DNA from: Pseudomonas fragi
GTDB lineage: Bacteria; Pseudomonadota; Gammaproteobacteria; Pseudomonadales; Pseudomonadaceae
Length of the DNA: 64,000 nt
Assembly (NCBI RefSeq): GCF_025426255.1
Contig: NZ_CP104861.1
Location: forward strand, 1,550,001-1,614,000
Direction of reading: 5' to 3'
Position 1 is the stretch's first letter; each line of letters opens with the position of its first letter. Both the position numbers and the translations under genes were made by a program. The notes under the pieces were generated by a model. That model was not told where the DNA came from. It did not search any database and was given only the letters and a program-made list of their open reading frames with translations. This document shows positions 57,419 through 64,000 of this stretch, one piece after another.

Positions 57419-57445
57419 TTGAAATCTTAACCTAGGGCCCCAACT
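57419..57445 (+). promoter_or_regulatory. sigma32 heat-shock promoter of htpG
   Basis: TTGAAA at 57419-57424, 13 bases, CCCCAACT at 57438-57445, close to the RpoH consensus TTGAAA-N13/14-CCCCATNT. It is 66 bases ahead of the htpG start. Confidence 0.75.
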
Positions 57446-57511
57446 TTCATCACATCCCGCCACCAACCCATCAGGGCGTGGCTCATGCCATCTAATCGGA
57501 GTTTGATAACA

Positions 57512-59416
57512 ATGAGCGTGGAAACTCAAAAGGAAACCCTGGGCTTCCAGACCGAGGTCAAGCAACTGCTGCACCTCATGATCCATTCGCTGTACTCCAA
57601 CAAGGAAATCTTCCTTCGCGAATTGATCTCGAACGCCTCTGATGCTGTCGACAAATTACGTTTTGAAGCACTGTCCAAGCCTGAGCTGCTCGAAGGCGGC
57701 TCGGATCTGAAAATCCGTGTGAGCTTCGACAAGGACGCCAACACCGTCACCCTCGAAGACAACGGTATCGGCATGAACCGTGACGACGTGATCACCCACC
57801 TGGGTACGATTGCCAAGTCCGGTACTGCTGACTTTATGAAAAACCTTTCTGGCGACCAGAAAAAGGATTCGCACCTGATCGGTCAGTTCGGCGTGGGCTT
57901 CTACTCGGCCTTTATCGTCGCCGACAAGGTTGACGTCTACAGCCGCCGTGCCGGAAGCCCTGCAAGCGAAGGCGTGCACTGGTCCTCCAAGGGCGAAGGC
58001 GAGTTTGAAGTCGCGACCGTTGAAAAAGCCGATCGCGGCACCAAAATCGTGCTGCATCTGAAGTCCGGCGAATCCGAGTTCGCTGACGGCTGGCGCCTGC
58101 GCAACATCATTAAAAAGTACTCCGACCATATCGCCTTGCCGATCGAGTTGCCTAAAGAGCAGGCCGCTGCCGAAGGCGAAGAAGCACCGGCACTGGAGTG
58201 GGAAACCGTTAACCGTGCAAGTGCTCTGTGGACCCGTCCTCGTACTGAAGTCAAGGACGAGGAATACCAGGAGTTCTACAAGCACATTGCCCATGACTAC
58301 GAGAACCCGCTGGCCTGGAGCCACAACAAGGTTGAAGGCAAGCTCGAGTACAGCTCCTTGCTCTACGTACCGGCCCGCGCTCCGTTCGACCTGTACCAGC
58401 GTGAAGCGCCTAAAGGCCTGAAGCTGTATGTACAGCGTGTATTTGTCATGGATCAGGCCGAGTCGTTCCTGCCGCTGTACCTGCGCTTTATCAAAGGCGT
58501 GATCGACTCCAACGATTTGTCGTTGAACGTGTCGCGGGAAATCCTGCAAAAAGACCCGATCATCGACTCGATGAAAACGGCGCTGACCAAGCGTGTGCTC
58601 GACATGCTGGAAAAACTGGCGAAGAACGACCCTGAGAAATACCAGGGCTTCTGGAAAAACTTCGGCCAGGTGATGAAAGAAGGCCCGGCTGAAGATTTCG
58701 CCAACAAGGAAAAAATCGCCGGTCTGCTGCGTTTCGCTTCGACCCACGGTGACGACGGTGAGCAAAACGTTTCACTGACCGAATACCTGGCTCGCGCCAA
58801 GGAAGGTCAGGACAAGATTTACTACCTGACCGGCGAAACCTACGCACAGGTCAAGAACAGCCCGCACCTCGAAGTCTTCCGCAAGAAAGGCATCGAAGTA
58901 CTGCTGTTGACCGACCGTATCGACGAGTGGCTGATGAGCTACCTCAGCGACTTCGACGCCAAGAGCTTTGTCGACGTGGCTCGTGGCGACCTCGATCTGG
59001 GCAACCTGGACTCCGAAGAGGACAAGAAAGCCGCAGAAGAAGTGGCCAAGGCCAAAGAAGGTCTGGTTGAGCGGATCAAGGCAGCCTTGGGCGAAAGCGT
59101 CAGCGAAGTGCGTGTATCGCACCGTCTGACCGACTCTCCAGCGATTCTGGCTATCGGTGAGCAGGACCTAGGCATGCAAATGCGCCAGATCCTCGAAGCC
59201 AGCGGTCAGAAAGTGCCTGAATCGAAGCCGATCTTCGAATTCAATCCGGCTCACCCGCTGATCGAGAAACTCGATGCAGAGCAGAGTGAAGAGCGCTTTG
59301 GCGACCTGTCGCACATCCTCTTTGATCAGGCAGCCCTGGCAGCCGGTGACAGCTTGAAAGACCCTGCGGCTTATGTCCGTCGGCTTAACAAATTGTTAGT
59401 AGAGTTGTCGGTCTAA
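57512..59416 (+). CDS. htpG: Molecular chaperone HtpG (Hsp90)
   Basis: A 634-residue cytoplasmic chaperone from ATG 57512 ([12 protein letters not shown]); upstream frame extension is not conserved in style. The GHKL ATPase domain shows [20 protein letters not shown] and [12 protein letters not shown] middle domain with the catalytic Arg loop and the C-terminal dimer domain follow. A sigma32 promoter just upstream explains heat induction. A strong terminator follows. Confidence 0.98.
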   Translation: MSVETQKETLGFQTEVKQLLHLMIHSLYSNKEIFLRELISNASDAVDKLRFEALSKPELLEGGSDLKIRVSFDKDANTVTLEDNGIGMNRDDVITHLGTIAKSGTADFMKNLSGDQKKDSHLIGQFGVGFYSAFIVADKVDVYSRRAGSPASEGVHWSSKGEGEFEVATVEKADRGTKIVLHLKSGESEFADGWRLRNIIKKYSDHIALPIELPKEQAAAEGEEAPALEWETVNRASALWTRPRTEVKDEEYQEFYKHIAHDYENPLAWSHNKVEGKLEYSSLLYVPARAPFDLYQREAPKGLKLYVQRVFVMDQAESFLPLYLRFIKGVIDSNDLSLNVSREILQKDPIIDSMKTALTKRVLDMLEKLAKNDPEKYQGFWKNFGQVMKEGPAEDFANKEKIAGLLRFASTHGDDGEQNVSLTEYLARAKEGQDKIYYLTGETYAQVKNSPHLEVFRKKGIEVLLLTDRIDEWLMSYLSDFDAKSFVDVARGDLDLGNLDSEEDKKAAEEVAKAKEGLVERIKAALGESVSEVRVSHRLTDSPAILAIGEQDLGMQMRQILEASGQKVPESKPIFEFNPAHPLIEKLDAEQSEERFGDLSHILFDQAALAAGDSLKDPAAYVRRLNKLLVELSV

Positions 59417-59425
59417 CCGCGCTAT

Positions 59426-59452
59426 AAAAACCCGCTTCGGCGGGTTTTTTTT
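59426..59452 (+). terminator. Terminator of htpG
   Basis: AACCCGC TTCG GCGGGTT-type stem with eight T, ten bases past the stop. Confidence 0.9.
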
Positions 59453-59474
59453 GTTTTGAGTTCAGGAGTTTTTA

Positions 59475-60203
59475 ATGAAATCAATTACGGTCAGTTCAGT
59501 GGCCTATCAAATCGACGGCCAACCTTACGAAGGCCGCCTCGCTTTTGACCCGAGCCGAGAAGATCCGCTGCCGGGTTTGCTGATGGCGCCCAACTGGATG
59601 GGCATCAGCGAGGGCGCCGAAGAGATCGCCAAGTCGGTAGCCGAGCAAGGCTATGTGGTGTTGATCGCCGACCTGTACGGCCAGGCCATCCGCCCAACCA
59701 ACGCTGACGAGGCGGGCGCTGCAATGATGCCGCTCAAGAATGACCGTGCCTTGCTGCGCAAACGGATGTGGGCCGCCTATGACATGCTGAAAAATCAGGG
59801 ACTGGCCCAGGTCGACAGCAGCAAGCTGGCAACCTTTGGCTTCTGTTTTGGCGGCTGCTGCTCGCTGGAGCTGGCACGTAGCGGTGCACCGCTGCAGGCT
59901 ACTGTGTCTTTCCACGGCTCGCTCGATACGCCTAACGCTGTCGATGCGAAGAGCATCAAGGGTTCGGTGCTGGTATTGCACGGCGCATCTGATCCATTGG
60001 TGCCAAGCGAACAGCTACCGGTGTTTGAGGCCGAGATGAATGCAGCGGGTGTGGACTGGCAATTGACCAGCTACGGCGGCGCAGTGCATTCCTTCACCGA
60101 CCCGCACGCCAACGTGCCGGGCAAGATGATGTACGACGCCAAAACCTCCAGCCGGGCGTTTACCGCCATGCACAACCTGCTGGATGAAGTGTTTCGCGAT
60201 TGA
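59475..60203 (+). CDS. Dienelactone hydrolase-family protein
   Basis: A 242-residue alpha/beta hydrolase. The cysteine nucleophile is Cys124 in FGFCFGGCC. The triad is completed by Asp in HGASDPLVP and His in GAVHSFTDP. Dienelactone hydrolases cleave cyclic enol lactones; genome-neutral members like this one act on unknown esters or lactones in the cytoplasm. CAGGAG precedes the ATG. Its place after htpG is shared with P. aeruginosa (from memory). Confidence 0.88.
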   Translation: MKSITVSSVAYQIDGQPYEGRLAFDPSREDPLPGLLMAPNWMGISEGAEEIAKSVAEQGYVVLIADLYGQAIRPTNADEAGAAMMPLKNDRALLRKRMWAAYDMLKNQGLAQVDSSKLATFGFCFGGCCSLELARSGAPLQATVSFHGSLDTPNAVDAKSIKGSVLVLHGASDPLVPSEQLPVFEAEMNAAGVDWQLTSYGGAVHSFTDPHANVPGKMMYDAKTSSRAFTAMHNLLDEVFRD

Positions 60204-60219
60204 TATCAGGGCTGTTCAT

Positions 60220-60294
60220 GTAGCCGCTGTCGAGGCACGAGGTCGTTAACCTTGACGACTGCTGCGCAGCCTCGCGCTGCTCGTCAGCGGCTAC
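60220..60294. repeat. REP-like inverted element (GTAGCCGCTGTCG variant)
   Basis: GTAGCCGCTG and CAGCGGCTAC ends with CGAGGC/GCCTCG-like interior differ from the other REP copies, suggesting a separate subtype. Confidence 0.65.
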
Positions 60295-60309
60295 AGAGAT
60301 ACTTCAAGC

Positions 60310-60363
60310 GTGGGAGCGAGCCTGCTCGCTCCCACTGGGGCTTGAACTGGAACAGAGTATCTA
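60310..60363. repeat. GTGGGAGCGAGC palindrome and second copy of the 40-base repeat
   Basis: 60310-60335 is a GTGGGAGCGAGC hairpin. 60324-60363 is the inverted copy of 18361-18400 with one mismatch and includes the stop codon of the trhP gene (60361-60363). Confidence 0.8.
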
Positions 60364-61701
60364 CAGGGATCGCGTCATGGTTTCGCTCACGGTCAAATCC
60401 CGCATCAGCAACCCATACTGCAAATCCACCTGCTCGGGAATCGGCAGGTACACCGTGTGACCGTCACCCGGTGCCACCTGGGTCGGCAAGCCTGCGCTGT
60501 TGTGCAGTCGGTCCAGATCAAAGTGGTAGTTGCCTTTGGGTGTCATCAGCTCCAGATGGTCGCCCAGGGCAAAACGGTTTTTCACCTTGACCTCGGCCAG
60601 ACCGTTGCGCCGCTCGCCGGTCAACTCCCCGACAAACTGCTGGCGATGCGATAACGAACTGCCATGCAGGTAGTTCTGGTACTCATCGTGTACATGCCGA
60701 CGTAAAAAGCCCTCGGTATAGCCACGCTGTGCCAGTGACTCCAGATCCGTCATCAAGCTGCGGTCAAACTCACGGCCCGCCACTGCATCATCAATCGCCT
60801 TGCGATACACCTGAGTGGCCCGTGCGCAGTAGAAGTGGGACTTGGTCCGGCCTTCGATTTTCAGCGAGTGCACGCCCATCTCGGTCAGCCGCGCCACGTG
60901 CTGCACGGCACGCAGATCCTTGGAGTTCATGATGTAGGTGCCGTGCTCGTCTTCGAACGCGGTCATCGGTTCATCCGGGCGTTGGGATTCGTGCAGCACA
61001 AACACTTCATCGGTGGGTGCGCCTACACCCAGGGTTGGCTCAACCACATTGACGATATTGCCCAGCTCGTTTTCCGTGGCCGGTTTGGTGTCGTACTTCC
61101 AGCGGCAGGCATTGGTGCAACTGCCCTGATTGGCGTCGCGCTTGTTCATGTAGCCGGACAACAGGCAGCGCCCGGAGTAGGCCATGCACAGCGCGCCATG
61201 CACGAAAATCTCCAGCTCCATGTCCGGTACTTGCTGGCGAATCTCTTCGATCTCTTCCAGCGACAGTTCGCGCGACAGGATGATCCGGCTCAAACCCTGC
61301 TGCTGCCAGAACTCGACACTGGCCCAGTTCACCGTATTGGCCTGGACCGACAAATGAATCGGCACCTGCGGGAAGTTTTTGCGCACCAGCATGATCAGGC
61401 CCGGGTCAGACATGATCAGCGCGTCCGGGGCCATGGCAATTACCGGTTCCAGATCCTTGAGGAAGGTGCGCAGCTTGGCGTTGTGCGGGGCAATATTGAC
61501 CACTACGTAAAAGCGCTTGCCTTGGGCGTGGGCCTCGGCGATCCCAATAGCCAGGTTGGCGTGGTCGAATTCGTTGTTACGCACCCGCAGGCTATAGCGT
61601 GGTTGGCCTGCGTACACCGCGTCGGCACCATAAGCGAAGGCATAACGCATGTTTTTCAGGGTGCCGGCTGGGGCGAGAAGTTCGGGCGGGGCAAGGTGCA
61701 T
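60361..61701 (-). CDS. trhP: tRNA U34 hydroxylase TrhP (YegQ, peptidase U32 family)
   Basis: A 446-residue enzyme family shown in other bacteria to make 5-hydroxyuridine at tRNA position 34 using prephenate. The U32 signature spans 162-182 with Cys172 and Cys179; with Cys195 and Cys199 (GSCTNACRWKY) it can bind an Fe-S cluster. YMNKRDANQGSC and LKIEGRTKSHFYCA are family-specific. Old annotations call it protease or collagenase. The stop codon lies inside a repeat shared with 18361. Confidence 0.92.
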   Translation of the reverse strand: MHLAPPELLAPAGTLKNMRYAFAYGADAVYAGQPRYSLRVRNNEFDHANLAIGIAEAHAQGKRFYVVVNIAPHNAKLRTFLKDLEPVIAMAPDALIMSDPGLIMLVRKNFPQVPIHLSVQANTVNWASVEFWQQQGLSRIILSRELSLEEIEEIRQQVPDMELEIFVHGALCMAYSGRCLLSGYMNKRDANQGSCTNACRWKYDTKPATENELGNIVNVVEPTLGVGAPTDEVFVLHESQRPDEPMTAFEDEHGTYIMNSKDLRAVQHVARLTEMGVHSLKIEGRTKSHFYCARATQVYRKAIDDAVAGREFDRSLMTDLESLAQRGYTEGFLRRHVHDEYQNYLHGSSLSHRQQFVGELTGERRNGLAEVKVKNRFALGDHLELMTPKGNYHFDLDRLHNSAGLPTQVAPGDGHTVYLPIPEQVDLQYGLLMRDLTVSETMTRSL

Positions 61702-61766
61702 AGTCAGGTCGTTCGCAAAAAGGCGCGATGGTAGTCGAGCCTGACTGCCTGATTATTGACCTGGGT

Positions 61767-62633
61767 CTATAGGTTGAGCTTGAAGCTGACACTCATGCGG
61801 GTGGACTGTCCCTTATGCAGCAGCGTAAGCCCTGGGTGGCCCGGCAGGTGGTGGGCATTGACCGGATGGCTGACGGGTTCGAAGCAGAAGAAGTCCTCTC
61901 CCGGCGGGCAATACACCAGGCAGTAACGGCTATCTGTTGCTTGACACTCCAGCGAGTAACCCAGATCCGGCTGACTGATCAGTGCACTGCCATCCCACTC
62001 GGTAAAGCAGTTATCGAGTCGGGTTTGCGGCAAGCGGTTGCTCTGGTTGAAATCCCATTGCGCTGGCAGCGCTGCAAGCTCCGTGGGCAGGCCCTGGGTA
62101 TCGCACAGCCAGACTTGTGCGGTCTTTGCCTGCAACCGGGTGTTGGCGGTGCGTGGCAGATACGGGTGCAGACCCAGGCCATGCCAGGCGGCGCGCTCGT
62201 CCTGATGGGTAACGCTCAGTTCGATACATAGCTGGCCGTCACTCAGGGTGTAGCGCAACTGGGCGCGGTACGCAAAAGGGCTGGAACTGTCCAGTTGCAA
62301 GCAGGCATGCCGCGGGCTGTGCTCGATCACGCTCCAGGACTGCTGCCAGGCGCTGCCATGAATGGGCAGGGGGCCGGGAGGGTTGTTGGGCTCCAAGGCA
62401 AACCAATGGCCGGCGCCATCGAAGCCTCCACTCCCTATCCGGTTCGACCAGGGCACCAGCGGATAACAGGCCAATGCGTTGGCCGAGTGGGTGCTGAGGG
62501 CGTCGCTGGCACTTGGGCGCAACAGTGGCAAGCCGCTGGCGATGATGCTCCAGTCCAGGATGCTGCCACCCACTTGCGGAGCCAGGGTCAGCCGGGTCAG
62601 GTCGTCTTCAAGGGTCAATAGCACTTGGGGCAT
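61767..62633 (-). CDS. Aldose 1-epimerase family protein
   Basis: A 288-residue mutarotase-like beta-sandwich enzyme. The active-site features are VPWSNRIGSGGF (Arg), HGLGLHPYL (His) and the late NCFTEW (Glu region). It interconverts sugar anomers, either free aldoses or hexose 6-phosphates. It has no signal peptide. It runs ahead of trhP with a 65-base gap, transcribed from the EamA side with 26 bases between them. Confidence 0.87.
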   Translation of the reverse strand: MPQVLLTLEDDLTRLTLAPQVGGSILDWSIIASGLPLLRPSASDALSTHSANALACYPLVPWSNRIGSGGFDGAGHWFALEPNNPPGPLPIHGSAWQQSWSVIEHSPRHACLQLDSSSPFAYRAQLRYTLSDGQLCIELSVTHQDERAAWHGLGLHPYLPRTANTRLQAKTAQVWLCDTQGLPTELAALPAQWDFNQSNRLPQTRLDNCFTEWDGSALISQPDLGYSLECQATDSRYCLVYCPPGEDFFCFEPVSHPVNAHHLPGHPGLTLLHKGQSTRMSVSFKLNL

Positions 62634-62659
62634 GGGACTCTACCGTTAAGGAGGACAGT

Positions 62660-63580
62660 TCAATCGGCGGTACGGCGCCAGGTGAGCATCACAATACCCG
62701 CGACCACGATCAGGCCGCCGATTATTTGGCCGCTGCTGAGCAGTTGATCCAGGATCAGCCAGCCAAACAGCAGGCTCGCCACGGGCTCAACGTTCATTAC
62801 CGGTGCGTTGCGGGCCATGTTCAGGCGCGTCATGCAGATAAACAGCAGGCAGAACCCTAGACCATACAGCGCAACCAGACAGGCCAGAGCCGTCCAGCCG
62901 GTGGACGAGGCGGGTAGCGACACGCCGCCCGGTAGCACGCCACTGACCCCGGCCAGGGCTGCGGCACAAAACACAATCAGCATGGTCAGCATGCTGCGCA
63001 CCGTGCCGCGTAGGCTCGAGAGTTTGTGATCGGTGATCCAGAGCGCACAGGCGAATACAGAGGCGGCGGCAAAGCCGAAGAGGATCCCTTCAAGCCATTG
63101 CGCTTCGGTAGTGCCCTGGCTGGACAGGCGTTCGGGCACATCCAGGGCAAATACCAGACCGCACATGATCAGCCCCATCAGCAGCGCAGCCCGCCGGGTA
63201 GGTGCGGCGCCGCCCAGAGCCCAAGTCAGGAGCACCAGCAGAATGGGCGCCACGTTGGCAATCAACAGCGCCAGTGCCACGGGAATCCGCGCCACCGCCG
63301 AATAGATAAAGAAGCTTTGCGCCGCGATCAGCAGCCCCAGCAGCAATTGCCAACGCCAGTTGGCGGGGGTCAAGCGAGGACGTTCGCGCTGCCACAACAC
63401 CAGGCTGGTCAATACCAGCAAGGTCACGCCGGCGCGGCACAGAATTGCCAATAACAGGCCGGTGTCGTGGTCGAAGGCAATCCGGGCGGCGATATGGTTG
63501 CCCGCAAATGCACAGGCCAACAGTACCAGGATCAATACCGCGATATGACGGGGGAACAAAGCAGGAGCAGACATAAGCAA
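62660..63580 (-). CDS. EamA-family (drug/metabolite) transporter
   Basis: A 306-residue carrier with ten membrane segments arranged as two EamA repeats (about 10-150 and 160-295). AGNHIAARIAFDHDTGLLLA and the second-repeat GLGFCLLFICMTRLNMARNA are the duplicated signatures. It probably exports metabolites or amino acids. It lies upstream of the epimerase gene in the same direction. Substrate unknown. Confidence 0.88.
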   Translation of the reverse strand: MLMSAPALFPRHIAVLILVLLACAFAGNHIAARIAFDHDTGLLLAILCRAGVTLLVLTSLVLWQRERPRLTPANWRWQLLLGLLIAAQSFFIYSAVARIPVALALLIANVAPILLVLLTWALGGAAPTRRAALLMGLIMCGLVFALDVPERLSSQGTTEAQWLEGILFGFAAASVFACALWITDHKLSSLRGTVRSMLTMLIVFCAAALAGVSGVLPGGVSLPASSTGWTALACLVALYGLGFCLLFICMTRLNMARNAPVMNVEPVASLLFGWLILDQLLSSGQIIGGLIVVAGIVMLTWRRTAD

Positions 63581-63621
63581 CCAGCCTCCTTGGCTGGAAA
63601 TAAAACCTCTTGGATAACCTT

Positions 63622-63708
63622 TGTGGGAGTGGGCTTGCTCGCGATGGAATCGCTGCGGTGTTTCAGTGACACCGCGTCGTTTGCATCGCGAGCAAGCCCG
63701 CTCCCACG
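63622..63708. repeat. GTGGGAGTGGGC-family inverted element
   Basis: Arms TGTGGGAGTGGGCTTGCTCG and its complement flank a loop; nearly the same arms as 41952-42038. It lies between the TRAP permease and EamA genes, which run in the same direction. Confidence 0.8.
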
Positions 63709-63721
63709 GGCAGGGTGTGGT

Positions 63722-64000
63722 TTACAGCACCATGCTTGGCAGCCACAGAGAGATGGCCGGAACGTAGGTCACCAGCATCAGCACCATAAACAGCGCCACG
63801 TAGAACGGCAGCAGTGCCTTGACGGTGCTTTCGATGGACACCTTGCCCACGGCAGCCCCCACAAACAGCACTGCGCCCACCGGCGGTGTAATCAGGCCGA
63901 TCCCCAGGTTGACCAGCATGATCATGCCAAAGTGCACCGGGTCGACACCGATGCCGATGATCACGGGCAGCAGGATCGGGGTCAGGATCAGAATCAGCGG
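63722..64000 (-). CDS. TRAP transporter large permease (DctM family), C-terminal part
   Basis: The last 92 residues of a gene that starts beyond the right edge. The DctM C-terminal signature reads VDPVHFGMIMLVNLGIGLIT followed by PPVG and LFVGAAVGK; two membrane helices follow. TRAP systems use ion gradients and a binding protein to import dicarboxylates, sialic or uronic acids. The codon at 63962-63964 is GTG (Val) inside the frame, not a start. Confidence 0.88.
   Translation of the reverse strand, partial: PLILILTPILLPVIIGIGVDPVHFGMIMLVNLGIGLITPPVGAVLFVGAAVGKVSIESTVKALLPFYVALFMVLMLVTYVPAISLWLPSMVL

Overview
The window is a chromosomal segment of a Pseudomonas. The protein sequences, the operon contents and the families of short palindromic repeats between genes all fit that genus, probably the fluorescens lineage, but the species cannot be fixed from the sequence alone. 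It is almost entirely core metabolism and cell-envelope genes on both strands. No phage, insertion sequence, CRISPR array, rRNA or tRNA gene was seen. From memory, the gene order matches three separate segments of the P. aeruginosa PAO1 chromosome: a cysB/DAHP-synthase block, an FKBP-prc-min-betX-actP block, and the gltA-sdh-suc-htpG block.

Layout. 1-4.6 kb: a polar amino acid ABC importer with a DUF2817 peptidase-like gene and a divergent LysR regulator. 4.7-9.4 kb: DAHP synthase, a degenerate PilZ protein, a thioredoxin-like protein, a 5'-nucleotidase, a universal stress protein and CysB. 9.5-12.5 kb: a membrane-anchored catalase-like protein paired with a RoxA-like dihaem cytochrome. 12.8-15.1 kb: an FKBP lipoprotein isomerase, then a compact three-gene operon (antitoxin-like XRE regulator, unknown protein, Sel1 protein) behind a structured leader and two inverted perfect DnaA boxes. 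15.2-18.3 kb: Prc protease and a quinone oxidoreductase. 18.4-24.8 kb: an ABC importer of the phosphonate/organophosphate type with two phosphatase-like enzymes and a GntR/UTRA regulator; its divergent control region holds a palindromic operator and a Pho-box-like sequence. 25-32 kb: an MscS-family channel, M18 aminopeptidase, RluA and MinCDE. 32-41.9 kb: envelope genes (LpxL-type acyltransferase, patatin, MlaA-like protein, hydrolase, GH17 membrane protein), a betaine-binding protein and ActP acetate permease with its DUF485 partner. 42-55.2 kb: citrate synthase divergent from sdhCDAB-sucAB-lpd-sucCD, that is, most of the TCA cycle. 55.5-64 kb: BrnQ, a small lipoprotein, HtpG, a dienelactone hydrolase, TrhP, an aldose-epimerase-like protein, an EamA transporter and the end of a TRAP permease.

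Intergenic regions are rich in three families of REP-like palindromes, including two 145-bp elements with long inverted arms. Regulatory sites readable by eye include near-consensus sigma70 promoters for gltA and sdh, a sigma32 promoter for htpG, and the operators of the organophosphate cluster. The parts least explained by known biology are the XRE/Sel1 operon with its leader, the organophosphate cluster and the catalase/RoxA-like pair.
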